64,000 bases of DNA from contig NC_088099.1 in NCBI RefSeq assembly GCF_036370855.1, forward strand, positions 139,045,017 to 139,109,016, written 5' to 3'. Below the pieces are notes generated by a model. It worked only from the letters and a program-made list of their open reading frames with translations, made no database searches and was not told the origin of the DNA. The translations under genes and the position numbers were made by a program. The stretch is from Dromaius novaehollandiae. Lineage: Eukaryota; Chordata; Aves; Casuariiformes; Dromaiidae. This document shows, in pieces, positions 58,649-64,000 of the stretch (position 1 is the first letter of the stretch; each line of letters begins with the position of its first letter).

Positions 58649-61600
58649 CTGAAAAGTACAGTAAATAAATAATAATCAAGATTTATCCCCATAATAAATG
58701 CATTCCTAGTAACCTGATACAGAGATAAAAGTATTCAAATTTACAAAAAGCCATTCTCACTATTGCTTCAAGATAACAGTGGAAAAGTTGCTGCTATACC
58801 TTAGGAAAGGAAAAAGTAAATTTCCTAGCAGTTTTGCTTTGAGCTTACTACTGAAAATGAAGAAACTGAATTTAAAAATCAAAATAAGAATGCAAAGTTC
58901 CCTTAGTTGTCAGCAGCTTTCAGCATTAAAGAAAAAAAAAGAAAAGCTAACAGACAATACTACCCAGCCTAATATTTAATACACACATGTATCTTCAAAT
59001 CCACTGGAGAAAGACAGACTTGAAATAAACCCAACTCAACTGCCTCTATGTTTTCCTCATTTTCAAATGTAAAGCAGCCCCGAGACAAGAGCATTAAAAT
59101 TCAGACAGTGCAAGCAAAATTAAATCCATCAGTGAACTCATAGTTGCCATAGCGACCAAGAGATCAGTTTTGATCTGCTTAGGTTTTGCTATTTGTTTTT
59201 AGTTATTTGCACTGCCACTCTGACAGAATTCAGAGCAACATCTTCTCCAGCAAAACCGGCAACTAACAAGTGCATGCAGGTACTCTTCCACAGGCTCACA
59301 AATGCCCAAGCAGAGAAACATTTCTGTGCAAGGGTCTGTAGTATCTTCCCATGAACCTCGCACAGCACTGGCTCTGCCTTTCCGTCTCCCCGCACTGTGT
59401 CGGATGGCGGGTTTGATTTAGTCACTCAGTGGCAGTATGTGTGTGCCCAGCTCACGGCCTTCCACCTTGTCTCCTCTTTCCACAAGCACTTTGCTCTGAC
59501 TCCTAATCCTTTCCTCATCCCTTCCTGCTAGAAATAAATTTCAGATGCAGCGATCATACTTCTGGTGCAAAAACTGCTCGAGTTCAGAAGAGAGAGCGAA
59601 CCAAAACCCCAGCCCTCTCTCCCACCTACTTTATCCATTAAGCAGGCATGCGAATCAGAGGTCCTGCTTTGCAGGTTTATCATTGTTTCTTATGAAGAAC
59701 AAAATGCAGTTGTCTGGATCTGCCGATGGGCTTCACGGCCATCTCCTATAATCAGTCCCCAGCTCTGAAGGCTGGGACCCGTAGGGTGAGCAACCCCAAA
59801 TACAGCAAGCGCCCACATCCCAGCTGAGCTCTGAGCTATGTTCCTTAAAATAGTCAGGTAAGAAAAGTTTCTTTCTTTCTTTTTACAAATTGATGACTCC
59901 AATCCAGCAATTTCAATTTCTAAAGCCTTATAATTACAGACACACAAAGTCACCTCTAGCTGGTTTCAGTTACAGTACACAGACTGGCTAAAGCTGGGTA
60001 AAATTCAGTGTTGACTACATGCCTGAAATTACATTTCTTTTAACATCATGCTTAGACCAGCAACAAATATGTAATTTGTGGCAAAACAGTGGAACTGCCA
60101 AGATCTTTTGCTGCTATTTTCTTCTTCGTGCAATCTCAAACTTTAGCACCCTGCCTTTATTTCTATATTTTCACGTATTCAGAATATATTTTGACCAACT
60201 AAAAACCAACTGTTCAAGAAAAGGATTGTTAAGGTGCTCTCAAAGCCAGGAAAATAACTTTGACTTGCATTGGGAGATAAATAGAAGAGAGCAGAAACAT
60301 CAAAAGATACAAGATAAATGACATTCTAGTTGGGCCTCAGGTTCACTGAATCATGAATTCACTGATTGACTGATTCGCTATCACATGCAACTATAAAAGT
60401 TACCCATGCATAATTCGACGTAATATATACACATACTAAACCAAGGTATTGGCATTTATTTTTTAACTGCAATAAGCAGTTTAGGATCTTGACTGAAAAT
60501 TAAATGCTATAAACATGCTAGGGACCTTCAGATGTGAAACCTCACCTCAGCTGGTCTAAGCAGCTTCCCCCTCTGGCTCCTCTCTTCTACATAAAAGCAG
60601 GCATAGGCAAAAAGTGACCGTGCATAAGCATAGGACAAGTTGCTGAGCTTTTAGGGCAGCACCTCTGGCCTATGAGCTCTTCACCATGTCCTCCTGAGGT
60701 CATGGTGCAGCACCTGAGCGAGGCACTGAACGTTTCTCCCTTGGATGTTCAACAGCCTTGTGAAGCGAGCTTGTCCTTTGTAGCTTGGGGTACTGATCAC
60801 CAGAAGCAGAAGCTTTTTGTACACCCCTTTTTAAACTGCAGAGAGTATAAGGACAGAGCAGGCATGAACATTTAATCCACAGATACTCTAATTCACAGCT
60901 GAGATACCATCCCAGGGTGTGCTGAGCAAGCTCACATCACCACTGTCTGGGGACAGAGAGGACTGGACAGTACCAAATACATTGCAAGATGTTCTGCCCT
61001 CCTTTTAAAGCAAAAAGCTTTTCCAATTTCTATAGTCAAGTGTTACAGAGCTTTATAAAGTCCCAACAAATCAAAAGAAGTCGACTTTTGCTCCACTGCT
61101 CAGGATCAGCTCCCATTTCAGTAATGCAGTTAAAAGCCAGCTAAATAATCTCAGCATTCCAGACAGGATCAGCGACAGCTGACTAGAAATTAATTGCAAC
61201 ATAGAATGCCCAGGGATTTCTATTTAAAATTCCCTGAATTAAACAACAACAACAAAACAAAGGCCGTACTGCACATGTATTCTAAAACATCAGTTATAGA
61301 ATCAGTTCAGAGGTAAGCTCTGAATTTGTATCAGAACCTTAATTTCATAAGAGAATTAAAGGATGCAGGTTGAAAGAATACTTCAGTGCAAAATGCTTAA
61401 GACAGTCAGATATCTAAACGCAGATGAAAGATCTTGATAGACTTAATGACTTTGCTATTGAGCACCACTATGACTTTACAGTCAATTAGCGCAAGTGTGC
61501 AGTAACTCCTAATTCATTGCTCAGAGGTGCTATATTATCCAAGCAGTTTCAACTCCCTCCATTGTAAGATCTTCTAGGAAGATATTTATTGTCTATCTGC

Positions 61601-61879
61601 AAAAAATGCAATTCATATTGGTAGTGATTATATCTTCAGTAATACTTTTCAGATATTCCATATGATCTATGTCACACATAAAACAGTAGTGGATTTTTTT
61701 GGCTTGGACAACAGTGCATGAAGTTCCATTTACATATTTTGAGAAAGCCCAAAATTTTATACAAGTATTTTTCATACAAACTATCACATAACAAGCACTT
61801 TTTACTGAGCACTGAGAGAATCAAATCATGGTCAGTGCCTTAGGTGTTACCTATTACTGATTTCTAGTCAAACTTACTG

Positions 61880-62634
61880 TAGGTGTTCAAAAAGAGCAGT
61901 GCAGAGCCCTGCCCCTGGGGAGGAAGAACCCCGTGCAGGTACGGGCTGGGGCAGTCCAGCAGGAGAGCAGCTCCGCAGAGAAGGACCTGGGGGTCCTGGT
62001 GGACAACAAGTTGACATGAGCCAGCAAAGAGCCATCACGGCAAAGGTGGCCAACAGCCTCCTGGACTGTTGCCAGCAGGTTGAGGGAGGTGATCCTTCCT
62101 CTCTAGTCAGTGCTAATGAGGCCACATTTGGAGTGCTGTGTCCAGTGCTGGGCTCCCCAGTACAAAAAACACATGCAGCTACTGGAGCGAGTCCAGTGAA
62201 GGGCCACAAAGTTGATGAAGGGACTGGAGCATCTATTGTATGAAGACAGACTGAGAGAGCTGGGACTGCTTAGCCTGGAGGAGAGAAGACTCAGCATCTT
62301 ATCAATGTGTATAAATACCTCATGGAGGGGAGTAAAGAAGATGGAACAAAATTCTTCTCAGTGGTGCCCAGTGACAGTACAAGAGGCAACAGGCACAAAC
62401 TGACACACAGCAAATTCTGTCTGAACACAAGAAAACCCTTCTTCGCTGTGTGGGTGACTGAGCACTGGAGAAGTTGCCCAGAGAGGTTGTAGAGTCTCCA
62501 TCCTTGGAGATACGCAAAACCCAACTGATCACGGTCCTGGGCAACCTGCTGTAGGCAACCTGCTTGAGTAGGGGGGCTGGACCAAAACATCTCCAGAGGT
62601 CCCTTCCAGCCTCAACTAAACTGTGATTCTGTGA
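61880..62634 (+). mobile_element. CR1-type LINE, 5'-truncated, decayed reverse-transcriptase ORF C-terminus plus 3' UTR
   Basis: About 0.75 kb in the plus orientation. Typical CR1 words are seen: GAGAAGGACCTGGGGGTCCT, GGACAACAAGTTGA, AGCCTCCTGG, AGAGAGCTGGGACTG, TTAGCCTGGAG, CTCAGTGGTGCCCAGTGACA, GTGACTGAGCACTGG and CAGAGGTCCCTTCCAGCCTC. It ends with CTGTGATTCTGTGA, the 8-bp ATTCTRTG-type CR1 terminus. Translated pieces ([49 protein letters not shown]) belong to the end of the CR1 second ORF but lie in different frames with an internal stop. The copy is therefore dead and truncated, as most CR1 copies are. It sits antisense to MAPRE2 inside an intron. Confidence 0.93.
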
Positions 62635-63396
62635 AAACTTCCATTACAGCATGCTCTGATTTGAGATCAGTACAGGCTCCAATTACAAACTTTTTTTTAA
62701 AAACAGTATCACAGCTGCTTCAATTAGCACCTCAATAACTTTTTATAGCTGCCCATATAACACTAGTGGAGATAAGAAAAGTAAGTTAACTTTAGCACTG
62801 TTTCCAAATACAAATTATTTTGTTCTTGTATTGAAATAAGTCAGATGAAACAGCTCTGAAAAGCATTACAGTTTTCTGGTTTTGGTGCTCTAGAAACAGT
62901 CACTTGTCAGCCCCATCATAATTAAATATTTCCTCCATAGTTCAGCTTTATTATTCTTTTTGCTAAACATGGAAGTTTTACAAACAGATGTACCCTTCCA
63001 AGATTTAAAACTGTAAAAACATTGGCACTGTAGAAGTTTTGTGTACAAACAAAGCTAAGCTTAGAATTCCAAATCACTTTATATTACAAGTGTGGTCTTA
63101 CAAACTAGAGACTGACTTACTGCTTGGAGGCAAATTTTCCTTGAAGCTGTATGAGTAACTAGCATGCTGTTAAAAGATTTATGTAAAGTTCCATGAAAAC
63201 GTGCATGACTGCAGTGCGGATGTGCATGAAGACAGTGTGGAGAGCAAGGGAAGCCCTGAGCAAGCGTTAGACTTGACTGACTCCTCACGACCAGCACTTC
63301 AATGGAATTTGGGAATCATTTGCTGTGTATCTTTGGTCAAATTTAAGGACTCGATGAAACCTAACGCATTCCACAAAATTCCTGACACATGCCACA

Positions 63397-63418
63397 AAAA
63401 CAAAACAAAACAAAAAAC
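63397..63418. repeat. AAAAC-type repeat
   Basis: A short A-rich run of repeated ACAAA units in the MAPRE2 intron, similar in type to the run at 50930. Confidence 0.8.
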
Positions 63419-64000
63419 AGTAAAAAAAACCAACCTAGAAGCTTACACCCTAAGAAGAAAAAAATAGCCCGAAAGGCCACAGTGCTAACACTTTCTTCAC
63501 GAACTAAACAAAAAGTCTCTCTCCAGTTTCCACGAGTGAGAACAGTAAGTGAATTCATAGTCACACACGCTTGTCATAACCGCACAGGGATGCAAGAAAC
63601 TCCTCAGATTTGGGATGTGTAATGGGACAAGCGATGACAAGTGATGCTTAATGGGAATGAGATGACCTTGGACAAAATCCGACTCAACCTTTGGCACTCG
63701 GGCACACAGCAGCGCAACTGCTCGGTTATTTTGTGCTCTTAACTCCTCCATGTGGTCGGATCCCTCTGGCCCCTCAGCTCTCCTGCATCCACTGCTGCTG
63801 GTCACAGTGCAGTCTGATGTGCTCACTCATCATCACTGCCAGAGAGCTGGCAAAGAAAAGTCTGTACAAATACTTGAAACTGAACCTTCTTTTACAAATT
63901 TCAATGGAGGAATCCCAGCAAGAACTTGTAATGGAGTCTACCCACCGGATGAAAAAGTTTCGCTGATGGCGTGGCTGCCTGGTTCATCTTAAATGGAAGA

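Larger units (their letters stand above)
58649..64000 (-). other. MAPRE2: partial MAPRE2 intron, to the window edge
   Basis: No upstream MAPRE2 exon is recognised: the calponin-homology domain and the segment that precedes the linker were both looked for and not seen. The main content is the CR1 copy at about 61880-62634 and an AAAAC run at 63397-63418. ORFs near the right edge on both strands have no recognised similarity. Confidence 0.75.

Noticed and set aside
61899..62590. Several ORFs of 60-114 codons on both strands
   Set aside because: They are fragments and shadows of the decayed CR1 element.

Overview
This is vertebrate nuclear DNA, almost certainly from a bird. Introns are long, the background is AT-rich, dispersed repeats are sparse, and the one clear retroposon is a CR1-type LINE 3' end (about 61.88-62.63 kb), the dominant LINE class of birds and other sauropsids. 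No bacterial or viral gene is visible. Two protein-coding genes converge in the window, and all coding sequence is split into short exons with canonical GT/AG borders. Exons were assembled by eye from splice signals, codon phase and recalled family sequences; no alignment or database search was run.

Left two thirds (plus strand, about 1-43.5 kb): a gene of the SELENOI (EPT1) ethanolaminephosphotransferase family. Nine consecutive coding exons (3031 to 40516) join in phase into 369 codons. Only a short N-terminal exon of about 19 residues appears to be missing, to the left of the window. The CDP-alcohol phosphotransferase motif is intact. The protein differs from the vertebrate SELENOI I remember at too many positions to be the ordinary orthologue, so I call it a SELENOI-like paralogue. 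In the last exon a TGA (40514-40516) sits exactly where SELENOI has its selenocysteine codon. A second TGA follows four codons later, and I could not find a convincing SECIS element in the 3' UTR. Either this is a selenoprotein with a very short tail, or the selenocysteine codon has become the stop.

Right third (minus strand, about 44.4-64 kb): the last three coding exons of MAPRE2 (microtubule end-binding protein EB2). They encode the Ser/Pro-rich linker, the coiled-coil/EB-homology region and the acidic tail ending in EEY. The calponin-homology exons and promoter lie beyond the right edge. MAPRE2 points left and the SELENOI-like gene points right, so their 3' ends face each other across roughly 0.9 kb containing a GC-rich patch.

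The rest is intron and UTR with simple repeats, a few ancient MIR-like SINE relics, small perfect hairpins, and several GC-rich islands inside introns. One island (about 18.18-18.62 kb) carries a near-perfect MARE/AP-1 site. The two genes have unrelated functions (ER phospholipid synthesis; microtubule plus-end tracking), and no functional coupling is implied beyond their tail-to-tail arrangement.
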